A stretch of DNA of 64,000 nucleotides from Microbacterium gubbeenense DSM 15944 (GTDB lineage: Bacteria; Actinomycetota; Actinomycetes; Actinomycetales; Microbacteriaceae): assembly GCF_000422745.1 (NCBI RefSeq), contig NZ_AUGQ01000011.1:22896-86895 (forward strand), in the 5' to 3' direction. A program made the translations under genes and the position numbers. Shown here in pieces: positions 25,714 to 34,506 of the stretch; within the stretch, counting starts at the first letter, position 1, and the number at the start of each line of letters is the position of its first letter. Below the pieces are notes generated by a model. It was not told the DNA's origin and ran no database searches. It saw only the letters and a list, made by a program, of their open reading frames with translations.

Positions 25714-26274
25714 TCACCCGCAGCACGGCAGCAGAACGGGGCGTTCGAGCGCTCCGAGCAGCGCGAGCGGATTGATGTATTCGCCGTCGAGCCTCGCACC
25801 GAGGTGCAGGCCGCCCGCCGGGGTGTGCCCTCCCTCGGCGAGCGTGCCCACGACGGAACCCTGGGCGACGGGGGCACCGGGCGAGAGGTCGCTCTCGACC
25901 GGCTCCAGTGTCGAGACGAGTCCGCCGCCGTGATCGATCGTGATCAGCGGTCGGTCCACGACGACGCCGCGGAACGCGATGACGCCGTCGTCCGGCGCGA
26001 GGATGTCGTCCCCGGAGACGGCGACGTCGATGCCTCGGTGACCCGGCCCGTACGGATTCTCCGGAGCCTCGAACGCCCTCACGACCTCCGGCACCCCGCC
26101 CGGCCAGATCCAGCGCGGCGCCTCGCTCTCGTCGGCCGCGGACGGGGCGCTCTCGCGGGCGGAGGCCGGATCGGCACACGGCGGCACGAGCAGAACCACG
26201 GCGAAGACGATGCCGGCGACGGCGAGTGCACGGGCGCGACGGGCGGGGGAGGACGGTCGGATCGGGGAGCGCAT
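25714..26274 (-). CDS. Secreted M23 (LytM) family peptidase-like protein
   Basis: A 186-residue exported protein with an N-terminal basic stretch and hydrophobic signal near residues 15-33, ending near 'ADPASA'. The LytM-fold domain begins at 'WIWPGGVPEVVRAFEAPENP'. The first zinc ligands (H and D) are visible in 'GHRGIDVAV'. The second motif reads 'GLHLGAR', so the first His of the usual H-x-H is Leu-flanked Gly rather than His. Activity may be altered, or this may be an activator-type LytM. An alternative ATG at 26292 would add six residues. It is divergent from rpsB and convergent with xerC. Confidence 0.85.
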   Translation of the reverse strand: MRSPIRPSSPARRARALAVAGIVFAVVLLVPPCADPASARESAPSAADESEAPRWIWPGGVPEVVRAFEAPENPYGPGHRGIDVAVSGDDILAPDDGVIAFRGVVVDRPLITIDHGGGLVSTLEPVESDLSPGAPVAQGSVVGTLAEGGHTPAGGLHLGARLDGEYINPLALLGALERPVLLPCCG

Positions 26275-26586
26275 AGCGCCAGGAAACCGCATCCGAGAAG
26301 ACCCCGCTCGGCCGCACCCCGCGATTGGGGACGGATCCGCCGGATCCGCCCGCTGTGAGCGCGCTGACCCGCGCTTTTCTCGCGGATCGGTGCTGTACAC
26401 TGAAGGTCGCATCCCGCACTGCGGGGTGACTTCGCGTGTCTCAGCGGCTTCGGCCGCGTCGCTTCTTCCACCGGTCCCTCCCCGCGAGGGCGGAAGTGCG
26501 TCGGGCACCAGGCTCGCCAGCGGCTCGCTGGCATCTCAACCGAAACCGGCGCGCACTGAGCGCGCCTCGATACAAGGAGTACGACC
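26275..26586 (+). promoter_or_regulatory. Intergenic region with rpsB promoter and structured leader
   Basis: This 312-base gap separates the divergent M23 gene from rpsB. The right half can fold into a hairpin gccagcg-gct-cgctggc (26516-26532) and another ggcgcgc-actga-gcgcgcc (26548-26566). The second ends eight bases before the Shine-Dalgarno aaggag at 26574-26579. Such structures beside the ribosome binding site fit translational autoregulation by S2, as known for other bacteria. No short ORF, tRNA or repeat is visible here. Confidence 0.4.
26396..26401 (+). promoter_or_regulatory. Putative -10 element of the rpsB promoter
   Basis: The hexamer tacact within 'gctgtacactgaagg' is a plausible -10 box, with a weak TTTT-containing -35 region about 17 bases upstream. 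It would give a leader of roughly 180 bases before rpsB. Confidence 0.35.
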
Positions 26587-27456
26587 ATGGCCGTCGTCAC
26601 AATTCGCCAGCTGCTCGACAGCGGCGTCCACTTCGGACACCAGACCCGCCGGTGGAACCCGAAGGTGAAGCGCTTCATCCTCACGGATCGCTCGGGCATC
26701 CACATCATCGACCTGCAGCAGTCGCTCGGCTACATCGACAGCGCCTACGACTTCGTCAAGGAGACCGTTGCCCACGGCGGCACGATCCTCTTCGTCGGCA
26801 CCAAGAAGCAGGCCCAGGAAGTGCTCGCCGAGCAGGCGACGCGCGTCGGTCAGCCCTACGTCAACCAGCGCTGGCTCGGTGGCCTCCTCACCAACTTCCA
26901 GACGGTGTCGAAGCGCCTCGCACGCATGAAGGAGCTCGAGGAGCTCGACTTCGACAACCCCTCCGAGTCCGGCTTCACGAAGAAGGAGCTCCTGCTCAAG
27001 AAGCGCGAGCTGACCAAGCTGCACAAGTCGCTCGGCGGCATCCGCAACCTCACGAAGACGCCGTCGGCCCTCTGGGTCGTCGACGCCAAGCGCGAGCACC
27101 TCGCGATCGACGAGGCGCGCAAGCTGGGCATCCCGGTCATCGGCATCCTCGACACGAACATCGACCCCGACGACCTCGCGTACCCGATCCCGGGCAACGA
27201 CGACGCGATCCGCTCCGTCGGTCTGCTCACGCGGATCATCGCGGACGCGGCCGCCGATGGCCTGCAGCAGCGCCACAACCCGACCGAGGGCGGCACCGAG
27301 GAGCCCCTCGCCGAGTGGGAGCAGGAGCTCCTGACGCAGGGCACCGACGAGGCGCCCGCCGCCGAGGCAGCTGCCGAGAAGGCTGACGCCGAGGCGCCCG
27401 CTGCTGAGGCCGCCTCCGAAGAGGCGCCCGCCGCGGACGCGCCCGCAGCCGAGTAA
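26587..27456 (+). CDS. rpsB: 30S ribosomal protein S2
   Basis: A 289-residue small-subunit protein. Family hallmarks are '[20 protein letters not shown]' at the N-terminus, '[15 protein letters not shown]', '[13 protein letters not shown]' and '[20 protein letters not shown]'. The last 45 residues are an Ala/Glu/Pro-rich low-complexity tail, common in actinobacterial S2. A strong aaggag ribosome binding site sits eight bases before the ATG. It forms an operon with tsf (29-base gap). Confidence 0.98.
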   Translation: MAVVTIRQLLDSGVHFGHQTRRWNPKVKRFILTDRSGIHIIDLQQSLGYIDSAYDFVKETVAHGGTILFVGTKKQAQEVLAEQATRVGQPYVNQRWLGGLLTNFQTVSKRLARMKELEELDFDNPSESGFTKKELLLKKRELTKLHKSLGGIRNLTKTPSALWVVDAKREHLAIDEARKLGIPVIGILDTNIDPDDLAYPIPGNDDAIRSVGLLTRIIADAAADGLQQRHNPTEGGTEEPLAEWEQELLTQGTDEAPAAEAAAEKADAEAPAAEAASEEAPAADAPAAE

Positions 27457-27485
27457 TCGAAACCGACATCAAGGGGAACTCACTC

Positions 27486-28313
27486 ATGGCAAAGGTCAGC
27501 ATCGCCGACATCAAGACGCTGCGCGAGCAGCTCGGCACCGGCATGGTGGACACCAAGAAGGCGCTCGAGGAAGCCGATGGCGACCTCGAGAAGGCCGTCG
27601 AGATCCTGCGTCTGCAGGGCGCGAAGGGCAACGCGAAGCGGGCCGACCGCGCCGCGACCGAGGGCCTCGTCGCCGCGGTCGAGAACGCGGGTTCGGCAAC
27701 GATCATCGAGCTCGCGTGCGAGACCGACTTCGTTGCGAAGAACGAGAAGTTCATCGCCCTCGCCGACAAGGTGCTCGCCGCGGTCGCCGCAGCGGGCGCG
27801 AACGGTGTGGACTCGGCCGCTGCGGCCGACGTCGACGGCAAGACCGTCGCCGACACGATCTCCGACGAGGCGGCCGTGCTCGGTGAGAAGATCGAGCTGC
27901 GCGGAGCGACGACCCTTACGGGCGACGCGTTCCAGATCTACCTGCACAAGACGAACAAGGACCTGCCCGCGCAGGTCGGCGTCGTCGTCGCCTACACGGG
28001 CGCCGACGCGGAGACGGCTCGCTCCATCGCGCAGCACATCTCCTTCGCCGCTCCCGAGTACCTCACGCGCGACGAGGTTCCCACGGAGGTCGTCGACAAG
28101 GAGCGTGACATCGTCACCGAGATCTCGCGCAGCGAGGGCAAGCCCGAGGCTGCCCTGCCGAAGATCATCGAGGGTCGTGTCGGCGCGTTCTTCAAGCAGG
28201 TCGTGCTGCTCGACCAGCCGTACGCGAAGGACAACAAGCTGTCGATCCAGAAGGTCGCCGACGCCGCGGGGATCACGATCTCCGGCTTCGAGCGCTTCAA
28301 GGTCGGCGCGTAA
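27486..28313 (+). CDS. tsf: Translation elongation factor Ts
   Basis: A 275-residue guanine nucleotide exchange factor that recharges EF-Tu with GTP. The N-terminal UBA-like domain shows 'LREQLGTGMVDTKKALEEAD', followed by 'LACETDFVAKNEKFIALAD' and the second signature 'GRVGAFFKQVVLLDQPY'. The ATG has an 'aagggga' type ribosome binding site. A hairpin terminator follows the stop. Confidence 0.98.
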   Translation: MAKVSIADIKTLREQLGTGMVDTKKALEEADGDLEKAVEILRLQGAKGNAKRADRAATEGLVAAVENAGSATIIELACETDFVAKNEKFIALADKVLAAVAAAGANGVDSAAAADVDGKTVADTISDEAAVLGEKIELRGATTLTGDAFQIYLHKTNKDLPAQVGVVVAYTGADAETARSIAQHISFAAPEYLTRDEVPTEVVDKERDIVTEISRSEGKPEAALPKIIEGRVGAFFKQVVLLDQPYAKDNKLSIQKVADAAGITISGFERFKVGA

Positions 28314-28330
28314 GCACCCGCAGGCCGGTC

Positions 28331-28370
28331 AAGGGCCCGGAATCCGCGCGAGCGGGTTCCGGGCCCTTTC
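28331..28370 (+). terminator. Intrinsic terminator after tsf
   Basis: The stem aagggcccggaa (28331-28342) pairs with ttccgggccctt (28357-28368) around a GC-rich loop and ends in a short T-run (ccctttc). It separates rpsB-tsf from pyrH. Confidence 0.8.
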
Positions 28371-28464
28371 GCGTTCCCCCGGGCGTCTTCGCAGAAATCC
28401 GGCGACCCGACTGCGGTAGCGTTATGGGCACTGCCTGTACGGCGCTCGAGAGGAAGAAATCATC

Positions 28465-29175
28465 GTGACCAGCACCACCCGCCGCGTACTGCTCAAGCTT
28501 TCAGGAGAGGCATTCGGGGGTGGCCAGCTCGGCGTCGCGCCTGACGTCGTCAGCGAGATCGCCCGTGCGATCGCCACGGCCGCGACCGAGGTCGAGATCG
28601 CCGTGGTGGTCGGCGGCGGCAACTTCTTCCGCGGCGCGGAGCTGTCCAAGAGCGGCATGGAGCGCGCCCGCGCCGACTACATGGGCATGCTCGGAACCGT
28701 GATGAACGCGCTCGCGCTGCAGGACTTCCTCGAGCAGGCGGGCACCGAGACCCGCGTGCAGTCGGCGATCGAGATGCGCCAGGTCGCCGAGCCGTACATC
28801 CCGCGCAAGGCCGAGCGCCACCTCGAGAAGGGGCGCGTCGTCATTTTCGGCGCCGGAGCGGGGCTGCCGTACTTCTCAACCGACACCGTCGCGGCGCAGC
28901 GCGCGCTGGAGGTGCGCGCCGATGAGGTGCTCGTCGCCAAGAACGGCGTCGACGGCGTGTACTCGGCCGACCCCCGCATCGACCCGACCGCCGTCAAGCT
29001 CGACCACGTCTCGTACAACGATGCGCTCGTGGGCGGCCTCAAGGTCGTCGACTCGACCGCGCTCAGCCTCTGCATGGACAACGGCATGGGCATGCGCGTG
29101 TTCGGCATGGAGCCCGCCTCGAACATCACGAGCGCGCTGCGCGGCGACAAGATCGGCACGAGCGTCACCATCTGA
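28465..29175 (+). CDS. pyrH: UMP kinase
   Basis: A 236-residue hexameric UMP kinase of the amino-acid-kinase fold. It phosphorylates UMP to UDP and is normally regulated by GTP and UTP. Visible elements are '[20 protein letters not shown]', '[20 protein letters not shown]', '[17 protein letters not shown]' and '[15 protein letters not shown]' (seen as '[15 protein letters not shown]'). The GTG at 28465 follows a gaggaag ribosome binding site. It lies in the conserved rpsB-tsf-pyrH-frr-cdsA order. Confidence 0.97.
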   Translation: MTSTTRRVLLKLSGEAFGGGQLGVAPDVVSEIARAIATAATEVEIAVVVGGGNFFRGAELSKSGMERARADYMGMLGTVMNALALQDFLEQAGTETRVQSAIEMRQVAEPYIPRKAERHLEKGRVVIFGAGAGLPYFSTDTVAAQRALEVRADEVLVAKNGVDGVYSADPRIDPTAVKLDHVSYNDALVGGLKVVDSTALSLCMDNGMGMRVFGMEPASNITSALRGDKIGTSVTI

Positions 29176-29183
29176 CCGGCGCG

Positions 29184-29208
29184 CCGCGCCCCGGAGCCCG
29201 GGGTGCGG
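29184..29208 (+). terminator. Hairpin between pyrH and frr
   Basis: An 11-bp stem, ccgcgccccgg pairing with ccggggtgcgg with one G-U, closes on a three-base loop. It begins nine bases after the pyrH stop. There is no T-tract, so it may be an attenuator or RNA stability element rather than an efficient terminator. Confidence 0.5.
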
Positions 29209-29219
29209 AGCCGCAACCG

Positions 29220-29225
29220 TAGAAT
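29220..29225 (+). promoter_or_regulatory. Putative -10 element of the frr promoter
   Basis: The hexamer tagaat lies 30 bases before the frr GTG and just after the pyrH hairpin. No clear -35 is visible because that position falls in the hairpin. Confidence 0.35.
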
Positions 29226-29255
29226 CGTCTACACACCCCGATGAATGGAGTCCCC

Positions 29256-29810
29256 GTGATCGCCGACGTCCTGTCCGAAGCCACGAGCCGCATGGAGCGC
29301 GCCGTCGAATCGGCGAAGGAAGACTTCGCGACCGTCCGCACCGGCCGCGCGAACCCCCAGCTCTTCCAGAAGCTCATCGTCGACTACTACGGTTCTCCGA
29401 CGCCCCTGCAGCAGCTGGCCGCGCTCGCGAACCCCGAGGCGCGCACGCTTCTCGTGACGCCCTACGACAAGTCGGCCCTCGGCGCGATCGAGCAGGCCAT
29501 TCGCGACATGCCGAACCTCGGGGCGAACCCGACCAACGACGGCACCATCGTTCGCGTGACGATGCCCGAGCTCACCGAGGAGCGCCGCAAGGAGTACGTC
29601 AAGCTCGTCCGCGCCAAGGCCGAGGACGCGCGCGTGCGCGTGCGCGGCGTCCGCCGCCAGGTGAAGGACGACCTGACCGCGCTGAAGGACGAGGTCGGCG
29701 AAGACGACGTCGCTCGCGGCGAGAAGGACCTCGACGCGCTGACGAAGAAGCACGTCGACCTGATCGACGAGGCCCTCGCGCGCAAGGAAGCCGAGCTGCT
29801 CGAGGTCTGA
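29256..29810 (+). CDS. frr: Ribosome recycling factor
   Basis: A 184-residue factor that, with EF-G, splits post-termination ribosomes. It contains '[20 protein letters not shown]' near residue 12, '[20 protein letters not shown]' and '[17 protein letters not shown]'. The GTG at 29256 ('[10 protein letters not shown]') gives the normal length and follows an 'aatggag' ribosome binding site; the ATG five codons upstream is less likely. Its TGA overlaps the cdsA ATG. Confidence 0.96.
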   Translation: MIADVLSEATSRMERAVESAKEDFATVRTGRANPQLFQKLIVDYYGSPTPLQQLAALANPEARTLLVTPYDKSALGAIEQAIRDMPNLGANPTNDGTIVRVTMPELTEERRKEYVKLVRAKAEDARVRVRGVRRQVKDDLTALKDEVGEDDVARGEKDLDALTKKHVDLIDEALARKEAELLEV

Positions 29811-30826
29811 TGATGACGGGCGCAGGCGACGACGATCCTCAGCGGGAGACCCCCGCTGAGGATCCGTCGCGCCCGGAGGCGGGTTCCGCCTCGCTCCAGG
29901 CACGGCTGACGACCGCGCGCGACGATTTCGAGAATCGCGTCGATCGCGCTCGCGAACAGATCGACGCGACGAACGCCCGGATCATGAAGCGCACCGGCCG
30001 CGACCTCTTCGCGGCGATCGGCGTGGGCGTCATCGCCGGGGCGGCCGTCATCGGGTCTCTGCTGTTCCTGAAGTGGGTCTTCGCGATCCTCGCGCTCGCG
30101 ATCGCGGGTCTCGGCGTGTTCGAGATCACGCGGGCGCTGCAGGCGCGGGGTCGTCGCATCGACCTCGTGCCGCAGCTGGTCGCCGTGGTCATCATCATCT
30201 CGGCCGCGTTCTGGTTCCATTCGGCGGTGCACTGGACGGCGCTGTTCCTCGCGCTCGCGTTCATCGTCGTGTGGCGCGTCGTGGCGCAGATGTCCGGCAG
30301 CGACGGGCGCGTGTACGCCTCGATCTTCACCGACATCATCGTCGGCTGCTTCATCTCGATCTACGTGCCGTTCCTCGCGAGCTCTGCGCTCGTGCTGCTG
30401 CGCCACGAGGGTGGGGAATGGTGGATCCTCGCGTTCCTCCTCGTCGTCGTGGCCGCCGACACGGGCGCGTACGCGACCGGCCTCGCCTTCGGCCGCCACA
30501 AGATGGCGCCGCGGATCAGCCCGGGCAAGACCTGGGAGGGCTTCGCGGGCGGGGCGGTCGTCTCGCTCATCGCGGGCGCGCTGGCGGGCGAGTTCATGCT
30601 CGGCATCCCGTGGTGGGCGGGCGCGATCTTCGCCGCGCCGCTCGTGCTGTCGGCCATGATGGGCGACCTCGGCGAATCGATGATCAAGCGCGACCTCGGC
30701 ATCAAGGACATGAGTTCCTGGCTGCCGGGTCACGGCGGCGTGCTCGACCGGCTCGACAGCATCCTGCCGTCGGCCGTCGTCGCCCTCGCCATGTTCCAAC
30801 TGTTGGCACCCCTCGGAGCGTCATGA
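29810..30826 (+). CDS. cdsA: Phosphatidate cytidylyltransferase (CDP-diglyceride synthetase)
   Basis: A 338-residue integral membrane enzyme making CDP-diacylglycerol for phospholipid synthesis. The first 65 or so residues are a hydrophilic, charged extension with a short coiled-coil-like segment; about eight hydrophobic spans follow. The CDP-alcohol signature is near the end: 'MGDLGESMIKRDLGIKDMSS' then 'LPGHGGVLDRLDSIL', and 'ISPGKTWEGFAGG' lies upstream. The tandem ATGATG at 29810 overlaps the frr stop. The stop overlaps the next ATG. Confidence 0.95.
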   Translation: MMTGAGDDDPQRETPAEDPSRPEAGSASLQARLTTARDDFENRVDRAREQIDATNARIMKRTGRDLFAAIGVGVIAGAAVIGSLLFLKWVFAILALAIAGLGVFEITRALQARGRRIDLVPQLVAVVIIISAAFWFHSAVHWTALFLALAFIVVWRVVAQMSGSDGRVYASIFTDIIVGCFISIYVPFLASSALVLLRHEGGEWWILAFLLVVVAADTGAYATGLAFGRHKMAPRISPGKTWEGFAGGAVVSLIAGALAGEFMLGIPWWAGAIFAAPLVLSAMMGDLGESMIKRDLGIKDMSSWLPGHGGVLDRLDSILPSAVVALAMFQLLAPLGAS

Positions 30827-31377
30827 CCACTCAGAGCACCGGAGCGCCGTTCGCGCACGCCGCGCGGGGCGTCCGCGGGTACGACGCCCAGGCTGTCGAC
30901 GCCTTCCTCGAGCGCGCCCGCGTCTCGTTCCAGGGCGGCGGAGGGCTCACGAGCGACGACGTGCGCACGGCGTCCTTCCCTCTGGTCCGCGGCGGGTTCG
31001 ACGTTCCGAGCGTCGACGCCGCGCTCGCCCGACTCGAGGACGCGATGGCGGCCCGCGAGCGCGATGCGCGGATCCGCGAGACCGGCGCCGGCGCCTGGGT
31101 CGCGGGCGCGAAGAGCGAGGCGCAGGAACTGCTCGGGCGCATGTCCCGCCCGGAGGGGCACCGGTTCGACCGCGTGGCGTGGCACCGCTCGGGCTACTCG
31201 GTCGTCGAGGTCGACATCGTCGCGACCCGCATTTCTCGTTATTTCGCCGCAGGAGAGCCGATCACGGCCGACCAGGTGCGCTCCGCGGCATTCCACCCGC
31301 AGCGCGGCGGCTACCGCGAAGAGCAGGTGGACGCGGCCCTCGATGCGGCCGTGCGCGTGATCCTCGCGGTGCGATAA
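30823..31377 (+). CDS. DivIVA domain-containing protein
   Basis: A 184-residue cytoplasmic protein with two short DivIVA-like units: 'ARGVRGYDAQAVDAFLERAR' near residue 14 with 'GFDVPSVDAALARLEDAM', and a second near residue 110, 'GYSVVEVDIVATRISRYF' with 'GYREEQVDAALDAAVRVI'. It lacks the long coiled coil of true DivIVA/Wag31, so it is more likely a small accessory than the polar growth scaffold. It is coupled to cdsA by an ATGA overlap. Confidence 0.85.
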   Translation: MTTQSTGAPFAHAARGVRGYDAQAVDAFLERARVSFQGGGGLTSDDVRTASFPLVRGGFDVPSVDAALARLEDAMAARERDARIRETGAGAWVAGAKSEAQELLGRMSRPEGHRFDRVAWHRSGYSVVEVDIVATRISRYFAAGEPITADQVRSAAFHPQRGGYREEQVDAALDAAVRVILAVR

Positions 31378-31458
31378 CGACGCCATTCTCAGAATATCGT
31401 CCGAATGTCCCAATAGGATGTCACGTTCGGGTAACAGTCAGGTAGACTCACGATCACT

Positions 31459-32241
31459 GTGACTTCTGAGAACAACGATTCCCGTCCCCAATCTCGTCGA
31501 GAGGCCCGCTCGATCGAGCGCTCGGCCATCGCCGAAGGGCGGCGCACGACTCGCTCGCTCGAAGCGGGACGGCGCCATCGTTCGCACCCGACCCCCGTGG
31601 CATCGCGCGCGCGTCGTGCGGCCATCGCGGTGGTCGGAGGCGTCGCCGTCGTGGGGTTCCTCGCCGCGACGCTCGCGCCCGTGATCGGATCGCAGGTCGC
31701 CGAGGCGAGCCAGGATCCCGCCGCATCGCGGTACGCGACCGCGGCCGATGAGGCGCAGCTGTTCGCCGCGGCGAACGCCGGCAGCCTGAACGCGCTCGGC
31801 ACCGTGTCCTACGAGGCCGAGCTGCGCACGCCGACGCCGACCCCCACGCCCGCGCCCGCCGCGATCGCCGCCCCGGGCCAGCAGCCCGAGGCGCCCGCGG
31901 AAGAGGGCCAGCCGTCGGGCGAGGTCCCCGCGCCGTACTCGGCTCCCGCACCGTTCTCGGGCGGCGGTTCGCCCGCCGAGTGGATGGCGGCCGCTGGCAT
32001 CGCCGAAAGCGACTGGGGCTACGTCGACTACGTCGTCAGCCGCGAGAGCGGATGGAACCCGAACGCCACGAACCCCTCCTCCGGTGCATGCGGCCTCGTG
32101 CAGGCATACCCGTGCAGCAAGGTTCCGGGCGGCGGGTACGACCCGGTCGCCAACCTGCAGTGGGCCAACGGCTATGCGGTCGGACGCTACGGCAGCTGGG
32201 CGGGCGCGTACGCGTTCTGGGTGTCGAACAACTGGTGGTGA
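31459..32241 (+). CDS. Membrane-anchored lytic transglycosylase-like protein
   Basis: A 260-residue protein with a basic, Arg/Ser-rich cytoplasmic N-terminus, one hydrophobic span near residues 55-78 and an extracellular region. A Pro/Thr-rich spacer 'TPTPTPTPAPA' leads to a C-terminal domain of about 90 residues with 'YVVSRESGWNPNATNPSS', containing a plausible catalytic Glu, and 'GLVQAYPCSKVPGGGYDP'. This pattern is common in actinobacterial transglycosylase/Rpf-like cell-wall enzymes. It probably cleaves peptidoglycan during growth. The GTG at 31459 starts 18 bases after a tagact -10-like box. Confidence 0.82.
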   Translation: MTSENNDSRPQSRREARSIERSAIAEGRRTTRSLEAGRRHRSHPTPVASRARRAAIAVVGGVAVVGFLAATLAPVIGSQVAEASQDPAASRYATAADEAQLFAAANAGSLNALGTVSYEAELRTPTPTPTPAPAAIAAPGQQPEAPAEEGQPSGEVPAPYSAPAPFSGGGSPAEWMAAAGIAESDWGYVDYVVSRESGWNPNATNPSSGACGLVQAYPCSKVPGGGYDPVANLQWANGYAVGRYGSWAGAYAFWVSNNWW

Positions 32242-32247
32242 TCCCGC

Positions 32248-32532
32248 ATGGGCAGGTCGCGCAAGCGCCGGCCCGAGCGCCGCTCGCCTGACGACAGCCT
32301 CGATCGCCTGATCTCCGGCTGGCGCAGGACCGAGTCGCGCCGGGGCTCGGAATGGAATGTGCAGCCCGTGGGGCAGGGGCGCAGCGACAAGCGCTACTCG
32401 TGCCCCGGGTGCTCGCGCACGATCGAACCGGGCACCGCCCACCTCGTCACGTGGCGCGCCGACGGCGTGCTCGGCGATCGAGCCGATCTCGAAGCGCGGC
32501 GGCACTGGCACGCGCACTGCTGGAACCTCTAG
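32248..32532 (+). CDS. Conserved small zinc-ribbon-like protein
   Basis: A 94-residue basic protein. Its first 45 residues are Arg-rich and probably nucleic-acid or ribosome facing. Then comes 'YSCPGCSRTIEPGTAHLVTW' with a CxxC pair, and the C-terminus 'RRHWHAHCWNL' supplies His/Cys, so a zinc site is likely. Homologues are widely conserved in actinobacteria, often annotated only as hypothetical or ATP/GTP-binding, although no P-loop is seen here. It starts six bases after the transglycosylase stop. Confidence 0.8.
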   Translation: MGRSRKRRPERRSPDDSLDRLISGWRRTESRRGSEWNVQPVGQGRSDKRYSCPGCSRTIEPGTAHLVTWRADGVLGDRADLEARRHWHAHCWNL

Positions 32533-32547
32533 GTCAGGAGCATCATC

Positions 32548-33261
32548 GTGGAGATTCGGGGAGCGGCCGTTCTGCCGGGACGGCGCGAAGACGTCGAGCT
32601 GCGCACCGACGACGGGCTCACGCTCGTCGGCGAGCTGGCGCTGCCGCTCGACCGGGATCCCGTGGCGACGCTCGTCACGCTGCACCCGCTTCCGACGCAC
32701 GGCGGGTTTATGGACTCGCACATCATCCGCAAGGCCGCGGCGCGGCTGCCCGCGCTCGCGGATCTTGCGGTGCTGCGGTTCAATACGCGCGGCACGAGCT
32801 CGCCGCGCGGCACGAGCGATGGATCCTTCGGCGAGGGCATCGAGGAGCGCGCCGACGTCGCGGCCGCGGTGCAGTTCGTCGCGGACCGCGGCCTGCCCGT
32901 GCCGTGGCTGCTCGGTTGGTCGTTCGGCACGGAGCTCGCGCTCAAGTACGGCAGCGAGCACGATATCGCCGGGGCGATCCTCCTGTCGCCGCCGCTGCAC
33001 CGCGCGACCGACGCGGAGGTCGCGGCGTGGGCGGCGGCCGAGGTGCCGCTCGTCGTCGTCGTTCCGGAGTTCGACGACTACCTGCGCCCCGACGAGGCGC
33101 GCGAGCGATTCGCCACGGTCCCGGATGCTCAGCTCATCGCCGTCGACGGAGGAAAGCACCTCTGGGTCGGCGAGAAGCAGACGACGCGGGTGCTCGACGA
33201 GATCGTCGGGGCCGTGAACCCCGCCGCACTGCCGCTTCCGACCGAGTGGCCCGACGCCTGA
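32548..33261 (+). CDS. Alpha/beta hydrolase
   Basis: A 237-residue serine hydrolase of the dienelactone hydrolase/YfhR-like group. The oxyanion region is 'LHPLPTHGGFMDSHIIRKAA', the nucleophile is Ser in 'LGWSFGTELALKYG' near residue 130, the acid is likely Asp in 'VVPEFDDYLRPDEA', and the His is in 'VDGGKHLWVG' near 213. The GTG start follows 'caggagcatcatc'. Substrate unknown. It may be co-transcribed with the preceding small gene (15-base gap). Confidence 0.88.
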   Translation: MEIRGAAVLPGRREDVELRTDDGLTLVGELALPLDRDPVATLVTLHPLPTHGGFMDSHIIRKAAARLPALADLAVLRFNTRGTSSPRGTSDGSFGEGIEERADVAAAVQFVADRGLPVPWLLGWSFGTELALKYGSEHDIAGAILLSPPLHRATDAEVAAWAAAEVPLVVVVPEFDDYLRPDEARERFATVPDAQLIAVDGGKHLWVGEKQTTRVLDEIVGAVNPAALPLPTEWPDA

Positions 33262-33267
33262 TCGGCG

Positions 33268-34317
33268 TTATCGGGTATTCATGCGGGGGATCAGCACCTG
33301 GCGGTAGATGATCAGGATGCTCGCGGCGACGGGGATCGCGATGAGCGCGCCGAGCAGCCCGAGCAGCGCGCCGCCCGATAGCGCCGCCACGACGACGACG
33401 CCGCCGGGAACCGCGACCGCGCGGCTCATGATGCGCGGCGAGAGCACGTACGCCTCGATCTGCATGTACACGAGGTAGTAGATCGCGGCGATCAGCGCGG
33501 TCGTCGTGTCGCCGACGCCGGGGATCAGGCAGACGAGCACGATGATCGCCGAGCCCGTGATCGTTCCGACGAGCGGGATCATCGACCCGAGGAAGGCGAT
33601 CACCGCGAGCACCATCGCGAACGGGGCGTCGATGATCGACAGGAAGATCGCGCTCAGCACGCCGTTGGTTGCGGCGAGCGTGACCTGCCCCATCACGTAG
33701 TAGCCGACCGACCCCGTGATCTGCTCGGCGATGTCGATGAACGACGTGCGGCGCGAGGCCGGCACGATCTGATAGATCGCGGTCTTCAGCGACGGCGTGG
33801 ACGCCGTGAAGTAGATCGTGAGGATCAGTACGATGAACGCGCCGAACAGGCCGTTCGCGACGCCGACCGTGACGCTGACGAGGCTCTCGCTGATCGAGAA
33901 GATATTGTTCGTGAGCCAGTCATTGACCGCGTCGATCACGACGGGCAGGTCGAGGTTCGGGAACGTCTCGGTCGCCCACTTCTCGAAGTCCGACTGCCAT
34001 CCCGACCTGTTGAGCTGGAACGTGATGCGGCGCACCAGCTGCGTGATCTGATCGATCAGCACGGGCAGGACGATGAGGAGGATGCCCGCGAAGATCGCGA
34101 GCACGCCGATGATCGCGATCGCGACGGCCGACCAGCGCGGCAGCTTGCGTCTCGACAGCCACGACACGACCGGATCGAGGCCGAGCGAGATGAACAGGGC
34201 GGTGCCGATGTACAGCAGCACCGTCGAGAGGCTGCCGATGCTCTGCAGGAGGATGTAGGCGAGCCCGACGCCGAGGGTCGCGATGAAACCCAGTCGGAAC
34301 GGGTTGTGGATCTTCAT
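33268..34317 (-). CDS. AI-2E family transporter
   Basis: A 349-residue integral membrane protein of the AI-2E/YdiK/PerM family with about eight hydrophobic spans. Typical segments are 'LGLDPVVSWLSRRKLPRWSA', 'FLGSMIPLVGTITGSAIIV' and the C-terminal 'SGGALLGLLGALIAIPVAAS'. A periplasmic, amphipathic stretch lies between spans 3 and 4. The name is historical; many members are sodium/proton antiporters or exporters of unknown substrate. The ATG at 34317 has a 'caggagcccc' ribosome binding site. It is convergent with the hydrolase. Confidence 0.92.
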   Translation of the reverse strand: MKIHNPFRLGFIATLGVGLAYILLQSIGSLSTVLLYIGTALFISLGLDPVVSWLSRRKLPRWSAVAIAIIGVLAIFAGILLIVLPVLIDQITQLVRRITFQLNRSGWQSDFEKWATETFPNLDLPVVIDAVNDWLTNNIFSISESLVSVTVGVANGLFGAFIVLILTIYFTASTPSLKTAIYQIVPASRRTSFIDIAEQITGSVGYYVMGQVTLAATNGVLSAIFLSIIDAPFAMVLAVIAFLGSMIPLVGTITGSAIIVLVCLIPGVGDTTTALIAAIYYLVYMQIEAYVLSPRIMSRAVAVPGGVVVVAALSGGALLGLLGALIAIPVAASILIIYRQVLIPRMNTR

Positions 34318-34506
34318 GGGGCTCCTGCTGCGAAGTGCGCCGGGAAACGGTGGCCTGAGGTGAGAGTACCCGGAATCGATAACGTCACCGTGCACCGCGC
34401 GCCCGTCGCCCGATTCTCTGCGACTCCCAGGCTTGCGCCGTTAGTCTTTACGCAACTGTGACATCCGGGCATCCGCTCGCGGTGCGTGATTGAGGAGATG
34501 TGATTC

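Noticed and set aside
31378..31458. Possible c-di-AMP (ydaO) riboswitch upstream of the transglycosylase-like gene
   Set aside because: Such riboswitches control cell-wall enzymes in actinobacteria, but the gap is only 81 bases and the conserved ydaO core was not seen.
31803..31862. Tandem repeat in the Pro/Thr linker of the transglycosylase-like protein
   Set aside because: It is a short TP low-complexity spacer typical of exported proteins, also present in the NagZ-like and internal-lipobox proteins; no regulatory repeat is implied.
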